Made by a program: the position numbers and the translations under genes. A DNA stretch of 51,115 nucleotides from CAZFIM01 sp964519615 (GTDB taxonomy: Bacteria; Chloroflexota; Dehalococcoidia; GIF9; UBA5629), in contig CAZFIM010000010.1 of NCBI GenBank assembly GCA_964519615.1, forward strand, positions 1 to 51,115, read 5' to 3'. The notes below the pieces were generated by a model. That model was not told where the DNA came from, searched no databases, and saw only the letters and a list, made by a program, of their open reading frames with translations. Shown piece after piece: positions 1-7,631 of this stretch (positions within the stretch are counted from its first letter, which is position 1; each line of letters starts with the position of its first letter).

Positions 1-446
1 TCAAGAACGATCTTGAGATGGTGTATGAATACTTTCCCCGTTTAAAAGGGCTAAGGAGAAATATCGCAGGCTACCTTTCCGGCGGTGAACAGCAGATGCT
101 GGTAATCGGAAGGGCAATGATGGCGTCTCCTGAGCTTATGATGCTCGATGAACCGTCTCTGGGGCTTGCCCCCATGCTGGTAGAGGAAATCTACGAGATA
201 ATACAGCGTTTTAACGGTGATAAAGGGACCTCTGTATTGCTGGTTGAACAAAATGTGAGAATTGCACTCAGTATCGCTCATTACGGTTATGTTATGGAAA
301 ACGGCCGTGTAGTTCTGGACGGAACGTCAGATTTTCTGAAGAATAATGAGGACGTGAAAGAGTTCTATATGGGTCTATCAGCCGTTGGAACGAAAAAAAG
401 CTATCGCGCGGTTAAACACTACAGAAGAAGAAAGAGATGGCTTTGA
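1..446 (+). CDS. livF: LivF-type branched-chain amino-acid ABC transporter ATPase, 3' part
   Basis: The reading frame is open to the left edge of the window, so the 5' half is missing, including the Walker A motif. What remains has the ABC signature LSGGEQQ, Walker B (LMMLDEP followed by SLGLAP) and the switch-region LLVEQN, where Gln replaces the usual His as is typical of LivF. By family it hydrolyses ATP on the cytoplasmic face to drive LivH/LivM permeases, usually for branched-chain amino acids, amides or urea; the substrate cannot be told here. The C-terminus carries a short basic tail (HYRRRKRWL) beyond the usual LivF end. It stops 7 bp before the convergent livG stop, an unusual arrangement because livG and livF are normally co-directional. 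Confidence 0.9.
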   Translation, partial: KNDLEMVYEYFPRLKGLRRNIAGYLSGGEQQMLVIGRAMMASPELMMLDEPSLGLAPMLVEEIYEIIQRFNGDKGTSVLLVEQNVRIALSIAHYGYVMENGRVVLDGTSDFLKNNEDVKEFYMGLSAVGTKKSYRAVKHYRRRKRWL

Positions 447-453
447 GCTGAAT

Positions 454-1281
454 TCACAGTTTACTCTTTTCCTCTCCCAAATAAGCAGCAATAACCTCTG
501 GATTAGCGCGCACTTCATCAGGTGTTCCTTCAGCTATCTTACGTCCAAAATCGAGAACCACAATTCTATCCGCTATATCCATAACAACGCCCATGTCATG
601 CTCAATAAGAACAATACATTTGATGCCGTCTCTTAATACAGGCGAGTCAGGATACGTCTCTCCCTGTCCTTCGAAGATATCGATGATAAAACGTGCTATG
701 TCTTCTTTTTCCTCAAGATTCATGCCGGCCATCGGTTCATCCAGCAGAAGAACATCAGGCTCCAGGGCAAGTGCCCTACCCAGTTCCACTCTTTTTCTCA
801 TACCGTAAGGCAATGCACCTACCACCTGTTTCCTTACAGGTTCGATTTCAAGAAAATCGATGATATCCTCAACTGTCTTACGATGTTTAATCTCCTCACG
901 ATGCGCCCATCCAAAATACAATCCTGTACTAAGTACACCTTGATTCATAAGCACGTGACGTGCGGCCATAAGATTATCAAGTGTGGTAAGGCCGCTGAAT
1001 AACTCTATATTCTGGAAAGTCCGTGCAATACCTAATTTAGCTATTTTATCCGGGCGCATACGGGTTATCTTTTTACCCTGATATAGTATTTCTCCGCCTT
1101 GCGGCTTATAGAAACCATTGATGCAATTAAGCACACATGTCTTACCTGCCCCATTGGGACCGATAATCGCCAGAATCTCACCTTCTTTGGCATCTATACT
1201 TACACCTTTCAGCGCCTCAACCCCGCCAAAAGAGAGTCTGACGTCTTCCAATTGCAATATCATCTTATCAGTATCAAGCAT
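454..1281 (-). CDS. livG: LivG-type branched-chain amino-acid ABC transporter ATPase
   Basis: 275 residues. Walker A GPNGAGKT (about residues 41-48), Q-loop FQNIELF, signature LPYGMRKRVELGRAL, Walker B VLLLDEP followed by MAGMN, and H-loop LIEHDM are all present, so the ATPase should be active. The family pairs with LivF and the LivHM permeases to import hydrophobic amino acids or related solutes. The signature is YGMRKRVE rather than the common YGQQRRLE, and a loop of about 20 residues (FEGQGETYPDSPVLRDG) before the H-loop is longer than usual for LivG. Translation may begin at the first ATG or at Met7 (1263); neither has a clear Shine-Dalgarno. A promoter lies upstream at 1326-1354, so it can be transcribed apart from tgt. 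No permease gene is present in the window. Confidence 0.9.
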   Translation of the reverse strand: MLDTDKMILQLEDVRLSFGGVEALKGVSIDAKEGEILAIIGPNGAGKTCVLNCINGFYKPQGGEILYQGKKITRMRPDKIAKLGIARTFQNIELFSGLTTLDNLMAARHVLMNQGVLSTGLYFGWAHREEIKHRKTVEDIIDFLEIEPVRKQVVGALPYGMRKRVELGRALALEPDVLLLDEPMAGMNLEEKEDIARFIIDIFEGQGETYPDSPVLRDGIKCIVLIEHDMGVVMDIADRIVVLDFGRKIAEGTPDEVRANPEVIAAYLGEEKSKL

Positions 1282-1325
1282 TATATATAATAGTAGCCGT
1301 ATTTATCTTTCGTGTATCGTCGGTC

Positions 1326-1354
1326 ATAATACCATGCATTTATATCTAATTCAA
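1326..1354 (-). promoter_or_regulatory. Predicted sigma-70-type promoter for livG
   Basis: On the minus strand TTGAAT (1349-1354) is followed by 17 bases and TATTAT (1326-1331). The predicted start near 1319 gives a leader of about 38 bases before the livG ATG. Matches are 4/6 and 5/6 to consensus with ideal spacing. Confidence 0.5.
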
Positions 1355-1384
1355 TTCATGCATACTATCGCATTTACATCGTTT

Positions 1385-2566
1385 TCATAGAGGGTCAAGG
1401 GGGCGTTGTGATCGTAACCACTTCTTTTTCTGTTCCATCCTTGCCCTTTCATCCGTTGTTTTATAAAGAGAAAGAAATGAATCTTTATATTGGGGAAATG
1501 TACCAGCATCAAGCGCACGCTTGATATTATTGATATGACGGCAGATAAAAGACACATTATGTATAGTAGCTAATCTGTAGGCAAGTAACTCTTCACTGCG
1601 AAACAAATGGTGGAGATAAGCCGCGGAAAAATTACGGCAGGTATAACAATCACAATCATCATCAATGGGCCCTTTTTTCAATTTATATAAAGCCTTTTTT
1701 ATATTCTTACGCCCGAATCTGGTGAAGAGTGCTCCGTTTCTGGCGACTCTTGTAGGCAATACACTATCAAAAATATCAATACCAAAACTCACCCCTTCAA
1801 CAATATCCTCAGGAGAGCCGACTCCCATTAAATAGCGCGGTTTGTCCCGGGGTAAGACTGACACGCTCTCAGCGACCATTTGCCATGTTATCTCCTTTAA
1901 TTCTCCGAGACTCAGTCCGCCAATTGCGTAGCCGTTAAAATTCATTTCACTGAGAATGCCGGCAGATTCTCTTCTAAGCTCTGCAAATGAACCTCCCTGT
2001 ACTATAGCGAATAAATGCTGTTGAGACATCGTGTGGGCTTCTCTGCAGCGTTTTGCCCACAAGTGAGTTCTGTCCATTGCCCGCCTGATCGTAATTTCAT
2101 TCGCATCAATAGGAGCGCATTCATCAAGCACCATACTAACATCCACCCCCATGCGCTGCTGAAACTCAATCACCGCCTCAGGAGTGAATATATGCTCGCT
2201 TCCATCCAGGTGTGAACGAAATACTGCGCCGTTGTCGCTTAATCTGCACAATGGAGAGAGACTGTATACCTGATAGCCGCCGCTATCAGTTAAAATAGGC
2301 CCCTGCCATCTCATAAAGTTGTGTAAACCACCAAGCTGCTCAATAACATCTATGCCCGGTCGAAGATATAAATGGTATGTGTTACATAGTAGTATTGTCG
2401 TACCTGCGGAATACAATTCCTCAGGAGTCAAAGTTTTTACCGTGGCCTGGCTGCCCACGGGAAGAAATACCGGAGTTGTTATTTCACCATGCGCAGTTTT
2501 AAATAAAGCTTTACGTGCATTGCTTTGAGTACATTGTGATTCAATATTGAAATAGTCCGTTATAAT
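1385..2566 (-). CDS. tgt: tRNA-guanine(34) transglycosylase (queuine/preQ1 insertion), non-canonical start
   Basis: Swaps guanine 34 of GUN anticodons for preQ1 on the way to queuosine. Visible hallmarks are DSGGYQVYSL (general acid/base Asp), the nucleophile region FDSVLPTRVARNG, and zinc ligands CDCYTC plus a downstream His (TIHNVSF). The first GTG (2458) would give 357 residues and cut off the conserved start of the barrel. The upstream frame encodes exactly what the family needs (SNARKALFKTAHGEITTPVF, then LPVG) back to a stop at 2615-2617, but has no ATG, GTG or TTG. The best start is ATT at 2564-2566, five bases after GGAG (2572-2575), giving 393 residues, a normal Tgt length. A 1-base assembly error near the start is the alternative. 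The gene lies 55 bp downstream of ubiA/ctaB, in the same run as the aro genes. Confidence 0.88.
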   Translation of the reverse strand: MITDYFNIESQCTQSNARKALFKTAHGEITTPVFLPVGSQATVKTLTPEELYSAGTTILLCNTYHLYLRPGIDVIEQLGGLHNFMRWQGPILTDSGGYQVYSLSPLCRLSDNGAVFRSHLDGSEHIFTPEAVIEFQQRMGVDVSMVLDECAPIDANEITIRRAMDRTHLWAKRCREAHTMSQQHLFAIVQGGSFAELRRESAGILSEMNFNGYAIGGLSLGELKEITWQMVAESVSVLPRDKPRYLMGVGSPEDIVEGVSFGIDIFDSVLPTRVARNGALFTRFGRKNIKKALYKLKKGPIDDDCDCYTCRNFSAAYLHHLFRSEELLAYRLATIHNVSFICRHINNIKRALDAGTFPQYKDSFLSLYKTTDERARMEQKKKWLRSQRPLDPL

Positions 2567-2621
2567 GAAATCTCCATGTTTACTATTATGAAAAACGAGG
2601 CAAACAGAAAACTGCTATTGA

Positions 2622-3500
2622 TTAAAAAAGCCATATATCCAGACATAATACAATAAAGAGTATTCCCAGATATGGAAAACTGGATAATTTATATATACGC
2701 CAGGAGAGTTCGGACGATGTTTTAAACGCCAGTCTGGCTGAAGATATTACCATCATCAGTCCCATTATGTTGGCGGTGACAAGATAGAGAATATGCATCC
2801 CGCTGACGAAATAAATAAGCATTGACACAGCATACAATAATAGTGAGAGCACAAGCAGTACCTTTACCACATTCTCAACCGGCCGGTTCAAGGGGAAAAA
2901 ATTCAGCCCCGCAGCCCTGTATTCATGTTTTTTTGAAATAAGAACATTCCACACATGTATTGGCACCCAGAAACATATGAGCAAACATATTAAGAGGATA
3001 TCCAAAGAAAAAGCAGGATTTACGGCCAGCCAGCCTATGAGAACGGGGCTGCAGCTTGCAATTATCCCGAAAATAGTACAGGTTACCGTTTTTCTCCATA
3101 ACGCCGAGGCCACAACACCTACGGCGCCGACGATAAAACATAAAGGATGAAGAAACCAGGCAAGTACAAGAGCAATGGAGATACAGCTAACGATCAGCGG
3201 CAAAGCCTTCTGTGGAGGATAAATCCTCCTTGATGGAAGGACTCTGCTACATGTGCGTGTCATACGTGCATCAACTTCCCTATCAAGGTAATTCGTCAGG
3301 CCGTTACAGCCGGCGCATCCCAAAAGAAGTGTAAGAAACAACATAAGGAATCTTTCACCGTTAGCAATATTTCCACCGGCGGAAATGAATGCCGAGCATA
3401 GACCGATTATGACAAGCAAGCTTGTCTCTTTGGGCTTTAATACATAAATGTAATCCAGTACGGAATTATTTTTGTTTAGCGCAATTCTCACTATATGCAC
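2622..3500 (-). CDS. UbiA-superfamily prenyltransferase, CtaB (haem O synthase)-like
   Basis: Integral membrane protein of about 292 residues with some eight hydrophobic segments. The first Asp-rich motif is NYLDREVDARMTRT, which fits the CtaB/CyoE pattern (N-x-x-D-R-x-x-D-x-x-M-x-R-T) better than UbiA or MenA. The second motif reads HEYRAAGLNFFP, with Glu where many relatives have Asp. By family it would transfer a farnesyl group to haem B, but the superfamily also prenylates quinone precursors and chlorophylls, and the placement directly after aroKB makes a chorismate-derived substrate conceivable. The GTG start at 3500 overlaps the aroKB stop by 10 bp. A second GTG at 3491, eight bases after AAGGTG, is an equally good or better start and overlaps the aroKB TAG. 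Confidence 0.75.
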   Translation of the reverse strand: MHIVRIALNKNNSVLDYIYVLKPKETSLLVIIGLCSAFISAGGNIANGERFLMLFLTLLLGCAGCNGLTNYLDREVDARMTRTCSRVLPSRRIYPPQKALPLIVSCISIALVLAWFLHPLCFIVGAVGVVASALWRKTVTCTIFGIIASCSPVLIGWLAVNPAFSLDILLICLLICFWVPIHVWNVLISKKHEYRAAGLNFFPLNRPVENVVKVLLVLSLLLYAVSMLIYFVSGMHILYLVTANIMGLMMVISSARLAFKTSSELSWRIYKLSSFPYLGILFIVLCLDIWLF

Positions 3501-5158
3501 ACCTTGCGTAATACAGGCTCAATATCGTTAATAAGCACATCATCACGTACAACGGCTTTACCGATGTCTTCTAGCAGTACCCATCTGATTGTTTTATTTT
3601 TTATTTTCTTGTCCAGCTGCATTGCCGAAAGCACGGACGACAGCTTTATATCAGAACATTTTAGAGGCAAATCGTAGGCTTCTAAAAGCTTTTGTTGACG
3701 TCTGACCGCATTTTGGGAGAGAATCCCCATTCTGTGGCTGATGATGGCTGCAGCGGCCATTCCTATTGCCACAGCCTCGCCATGAAGAAAAGTCCTGTAT
3801 CCCGTAGCAGCTTCCAGCCCATGTGCCAACGTATGTCCGTAATTCAATATGATCCGCCTGCCGGTTTCTTTTTCATCTTCTTCCACTACGTAGGCTTTCA
3901 TGGACATACATCTGGCAATAGCTACAGTAACAAGGTCGGAATCAAGCTTTTTTAACTTCTCGCTATTTGCTTCCAGAAAATGAGCAAAGGTTGCGTCAAG
4001 TATAAGTCCATATTTGATAACTTCCGACCATCCGGATGTTAATTCTCTCGGAGGCAGGGTCTGCAGCGTGCTCGTGTCCGCAATTACCAACCATGGTTGA
4101 TAAAATGAGCCGATCAGGTTTTTCCCTCTGGCGTGATTGACTGCAACCTTGCCGCCCAGACTGGCATCAACCATTGCCAGTAGACTTGTCGGCACCTGTA
4201 CAAGGGGTAGACCGCGCAAATAGGTTGCAGCCACAAATCCTCCCAAATCGCCAATCATACCGCCTCCAAGAGCTACAATCACTCCGCTGCGGTCAACTCT
4301 ATTACTTATCAGATCATCAATAATTCTTAATGCGCTGCCTACCGATTTTGATGCCTCACCCGGTCTTACCACATGCTGATAAACCGTATATCCCGCTTTC
4401 TCAAGTGATTCCCTGCACCTCTTACCGTAGTAGCTGAATACTTTTTTATCACTTATCAGAAAGGCAGCCCCTGTCATGCCGAGATATTTCATCTTTTCGC
4501 CCAGCCCATCCAATATCCCCCATCCCGCATATACTGGATAAACCCTGCTCGATGCATTAACCATACAAGCAAGATTGTCCTTTCCCGCAACAACATCGTT
4601 TTCATTTCGTCTTAAAATGAGCTTGTAACCGCGAATCGATTCCTGAATTACTTCATCAGTTGTAAGCACATCGGTGTGTACGGTCCAGTCCGCAATGGCA
4701 TAGTGCCGCTGCCGGACCGCTTTTAATTCACTTATTTTAGCTTTGGGATTTTCAACTGCCAGCAGCGGCCTCACAACGGGATTGCTGGAGTAAGTCGTAT
4801 CACGAAGTAAACGCTTATAAATAGTCTCCACGTCCGCTTCAAGGCATATCACAACGCAATTATTTTTAAGCAATTTGCGGTTTTTCTCGCTTAATATTGC
4901 TCCGCCGCCAGTAGCAATAACCGTATTATTCTGCAGACAGGCATCGCGCAGCTCGATATGTTCCATATCGCGAAATTTCTGCTCTCCTTCCTGCTGGAAT
5001 AATTCGGGGATAGACTTCCCCAGTTTTTTTTCTATAGCGATATCGGTATCTATCAGGTTCCATCTCATACGTTCAGCCAGCCTGGCAGCAGCCGTTGTTT
5101 TGCCTGTAGCCGAGAATCCTATAAACGCAATATTACGTTTTTCCTGCGCTTCATTCAT
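3491..5158 (-). CDS. aroKB: Bifunctional shikimate kinase / 3-dehydroquinate synthase (AroK-AroB fusion)
   Basis: 555 residues counted from the ATG at 5158, which overlaps the aroC stop as ATGAATGA; the longer frame to 5185 would run further into aroC. Residues 1-170 are shikimate kinase: Walker A GFSATGKT (14-21), IDTD, GGGA and RPLL motifs, phosphorylating shikimate. Residues about 190-555 are dehydroquinate synthase: ALGGGMIGDLGGF NAD-binding loop, VPTSLLAMVDASLGGK, zinc-ligand regions SEVIKYG, NYGHTLAHGLE and LHGEAVAIGM, converting DAHP to 3-dehydroquinate. The kinase-first order is the AroKB arrangement known from Thermotoga. All key residues of both enzymes look intact, so the protein should catalyse steps 2 and 5 of the shikimate pathway. 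Confidence 0.95.
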   Translation of the reverse strand: MNEAQEKRNIAFIGFSATGKTTAAARLAERMRWNLIDTDIAIEKKLGKSIPELFQQEGEQKFRDMEHIELRDACLQNNTVIATGGGAILSEKNRKLLKNNCVVICLEADVETIYKRLLRDTTYSSNPVVRPLLAVENPKAKISELKAVRQRHYAIADWTVHTDVLTTDEVIQESIRGYKLILRRNENDVVAGKDNLACMVNASSRVYPVYAGWGILDGLGEKMKYLGMTGAAFLISDKKVFSYYGKRCRESLEKAGYTVYQHVVRPGEASKSVGSALRIIDDLISNRVDRSGVIVALGGGMIGDLGGFVAATYLRGLPLVQVPTSLLAMVDASLGGKVAVNHARGKNLIGSFYQPWLVIADTSTLQTLPPRELTSGWSEVIKYGLILDATFAHFLEANSEKLKKLDSDLVTVAIARCMSMKAYVVEEDEKETGRRIILNYGHTLAHGLEAATGYRTFLHGEAVAIGMAAAAIISHRMGILSQNAVRRQQKLLEAYDLPLKCSDIKLSSVLSAMQLDKKIKNKTIRWVLLEDIGKAVVRDDVLINDIEPVLRKVCI

Positions 5159-6329
5159 GGGTTTCACCCGCCTGTGTGGAAACACTGTAGCTCCTGAAAT
5201 TTTGCAAAACTTCCTTTAAACTATCTCCACCGAATTTTTCCAGAGCGGCATTGGCCAGAGTCAAAGCCAGCATTGCCTCCCCAATCACTCCGGCAGCCGG
5301 AACAACACAGATATCGCTTCTTTCATAATGTGCGCGCGTAACGGCGCCTGAATTCATGTCTATTGAAGGCAGAGAATTGCCCAGGGTGGCGATTGGCTTG
5401 ACGGCGGCACGCAGTATGATATCCTCTCCATTAGTTATTCCACCCTCAATACCGCCGGCCCTGTTAGTCGGTCTCTGCCAGATTCGCCCCGTTTTTTCCG
5501 GTCCTGCCTTTTCAATGATATCATGTGCCTGCGAACCCCTGATACCGGACAGGTTAAAGCCGGAACCTATTTCCAGACCTTTTACACCATGTATGCTCAT
5601 AATTGCCTGAGCTATTTTCCCATCCAGCCTGCGGTCCCAGTGTACATGACTCCCCAGCCCGACAGGCACCCCGTATGCCACTACTTCAAATATCCCCCCC
5701 AGTGTATCACCTTCCGCCCGTGCTTTATCGATGGCTTCAATCATCTCTTTTTCCGCTGAAGGGTCACTGCAGCGCAAGGGTGAATTCTCTATTCTTTCGA
5801 GGTCTATCATCTGTGATTCCGGAGTGTGAATACCACCTACGGCAACCGTATGACTGTAGATGCGAATGCCGAATTCTTCAAGAAAACGCCGTGCCACTGA
5901 ACCGGCGGCAACCCTCGCTGTCGTTTCACGCGCACTTGCCCTTTCCAATATCAAGCGTATATCGTCTACCTGATACTTAAGCATACCAGCCAGGTCTGCA
6001 TGTCCGGGTCGAGGAGATGTGATTTTCTCAATATAAGTCTCAACACTCCCTACGGCCATCTTTTCCTGCCAGTTTTGCCAATCTCTATTCCATATTATCA
6101 GTCCTATCGGACTACCTATGGTCAGGCCGTGACGGACTCCGGTAATAATTTCCGCCCGATCACGTTCAATTTGCATACGGCCTCCTCTACCATATCCTCC
6201 CTGTCTTCTTAGCAGGTCATTGGCTATATATTCTTCACTGATTTTCAAGCCTGATACCAGACCTTCGACAATAACCAGAAGACCGCGGCCGTGAGATTCG
6301 CCTGAAGTTAAAAAACGTAATCCTCCCAT
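5151..6329 (-). CDS. aroC: Chorismate synthase
   Basis: 392 residues, normal length. Converts EPSP to chorismate using reduced FMN, the last step of the shared aromatic pathway. The N-terminus (GGLRFLTSGESHGRGLLV) and the signatures RPGHADL, RASARETTARVAAG and GGIEGGITNGEDI are canonical. It lies 17 bp downstream of aroE and overlaps aroKB by 8 bp, so the three genes are presumably translationally coupled. Confidence 0.97.
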   Translation of the reverse strand: MGGLRFLTSGESHGRGLLVIVEGLVSGLKISEEYIANDLLRRQGGYGRGGRMQIERDRAEIITGVRHGLTIGSPIGLIIWNRDWQNWQEKMAVGSVETYIEKITSPRPGHADLAGMLKYQVDDIRLILERASARETTARVAAGSVARRFLEEFGIRIYSHTVAVGGIHTPESQMIDLERIENSPLRCSDPSAEKEMIEAIDKARAEGDTLGGIFEVVAYGVPVGLGSHVHWDRRLDGKIAQAIMSIHGVKGLEIGSGFNLSGIRGSQAHDIIEKAGPEKTGRIWQRPTNRAGGIEGGITNGEDIILRAAVKPIATLGNSLPSIDMNSGAVTRAHYERSDICVVPAAGVIGEAMLALTLANAALEKFGGDSLKEVLQNFRSYSVSTQAGETHE

Positions 6330-6346
6330 TTATCCAACCTTACTAC

Positions 6347-7210
6347 TTATTCCAGAGCTTTTTTACCTGCTTTAAGCATTTCATCCACAGGAGCGTTTTG
6401 CCCCGTCCAAAGCTCAAAAGCCGTTGCGCCCTGATAGATGAGCATAAACAAACCTCCCAATACCTGTGCGCCTGCCTGACGCGCGATTCTTAATAACGGG
6501 GTCTCAGCAGGATTATATACCAGGTCGTAGATTAACGCACTCGCCGGGATAAGTTCTTTACTTAACGGTGAAAAATTTTCCATATCGCCGTATTTCATGC
6601 CGTACGTAGTACAGTTTATCACCAATTGGCAGTCGCCAATATGGGTACCGATGCCTTTTTCATCAAAGGGCAGGATCGTTATCTCTGTATCAAACTTCCG
6701 AGCAATACTATATCGGTTCAGGTGCTCCTTTAACAACCGTAATCTCTCTGCATTTCTATTTACAATTGTCAGTTTTTCAAGACCTTCATTAATCAGGGAG
6801 AAACAGACCGCTTTTGCCGCACCCCCCGCACCAAGTACCATTGCCGATTTACCGGTGATAATAAACCCCGCCTGCTCTTTTAAGGAATTTAGAAAGCCGC
6901 AAGCATCGGTATTGAAACCCTTCAACCTTTTACCTTTTTTAACGATAGTATTGACTGCGCCTATCGTAAGCGCAAGCTCATCTATTTCATCGAGTAAAGG
7001 CAGAACCTTTTCTTTGTAGGGTACCGTAACATTCGCCCCTAGGTTTTGCGGTAATTTAATCCGTTCAATAGAAGATGCAAACTCCGGTGCGGCGGTCTCC
7101 CATAACAAATAGCGAATATCCAATCCGTAGAAATCCAGCGCTGCTTGTTGAAAAACAGGTGAGATCGAATGCTTCAGTGGATAACCAATTAGCCCGATAT
7201 ATCTTTTCAT
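6347..7210 (-). CDS. aroE: Shikimate dehydrogenase (NADP-dependent)
   Basis: 287 residues. Reduces 3-dehydroshikimate to shikimate. The substrate-binding start GLIGYPLKHSISPVFQ, the catalytic-lysine region ANVTVPYKEKVL, the NADP glycine loop VLGAGGAAKA with NRN downstream, and the C-terminal GLFMLIYQGATAFELWTG are all present. The ATG overlaps the ruvX stop as ATGA, so it follows ruvX in one transcript. Confidence 0.97.
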   Translation of the reverse strand: MKRYIGLIGYPLKHSISPVFQQAALDFYGLDIRYLLWETAAPEFASSIERIKLPQNLGANVTVPYKEKVLPLLDEIDELALTIGAVNTIVKKGKRLKGFNTDACGFLNSLKEQAGFIITGKSAMVLGAGGAAKAVCFSLINEGLEKLTIVNRNAERLRLLKEHLNRYSIARKFDTEITILPFDEKGIGTHIGDCQLVINCTTYGMKYGDMENFSPLSKELIPASALIYDLVYNPAETPLLRIARQAGAQVLGGLFMLIYQGATAFELWTGQNAPVDEMLKAGKKALE

Positions 7211-7629
7211 TGCCCGTAATATCGTGCACCGTCCAGATATGCCTGCAGGATTATGGTGGCGGCGGCAGCATCTATCTTTTCCTTGCGTTTACTCTTTTTC
7301 ACTCCGGCTTCAATCAACATGTTGCTTGCCGTAACGGTGGTTAACCTCTCATCCTGAAAATGAACGTCTACACTGATCGATTCCCGTAGCTTTTCAATAA
7401 ATTCTTGTACTTTTATGGCTTGAAAACCTATTTCACCGTTTAATGAGTAGGGCAACCCCACTACTATTCTTTCTATATTGTACTTTTTAACAAGACCGTT
7501 AATAGCGTTTATGGCCTGTTCTTCATCACGGTAGGTGATAGTTTCCAGCGGGCTTGCAAGTATCTCCTCGGAGTCGCTGATGGCCACACCGATTCTTTTT
7601 TCCCCTATATCCAGACCCAGGTTGCGCAT
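7207..7629 (-). CDS. ruvX: RuvX/YqgF-family RNase H-fold nuclease
   Basis: 140 residues, the usual length. The RNase H-like fold is marked by LGLDIGEKRIGVAISD (catalytic Asp), GLPYSLNGEIG, FQDERLTTVTA and DAAAATIILQAYLD (second acidic residue). The family has been assigned as a putative Holliday junction resolvase and linked to 16S/23S rRNA processing; which role applies cannot be read from sequence. It starts 2 bp after the alaS stop and overlaps aroE by 4 bp. An alaS-ruvX order is common in bacteria. Confidence 0.93.
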   Translation of the reverse strand: MRNLGLDIGEKRIGVAISDSEEILASPLETITYRDEEQAINAINGLVKKYNIERIVVGLPYSLNGEIGFQAIKVQEFIEKLRESISVDVHFQDERLTTVTASNMLIEAGVKKSKRKEKIDAAAATIILQAYLDGARYYGQ

Positions 7630-7631
7630 GG

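Noticed and set aside
5523..5980. Plus-strand frames of 78-125 codons inside aroC
   Set aside because: They lie wholly inside a well-conserved gene and show Pro/Cys/His-rich noise with no motif.
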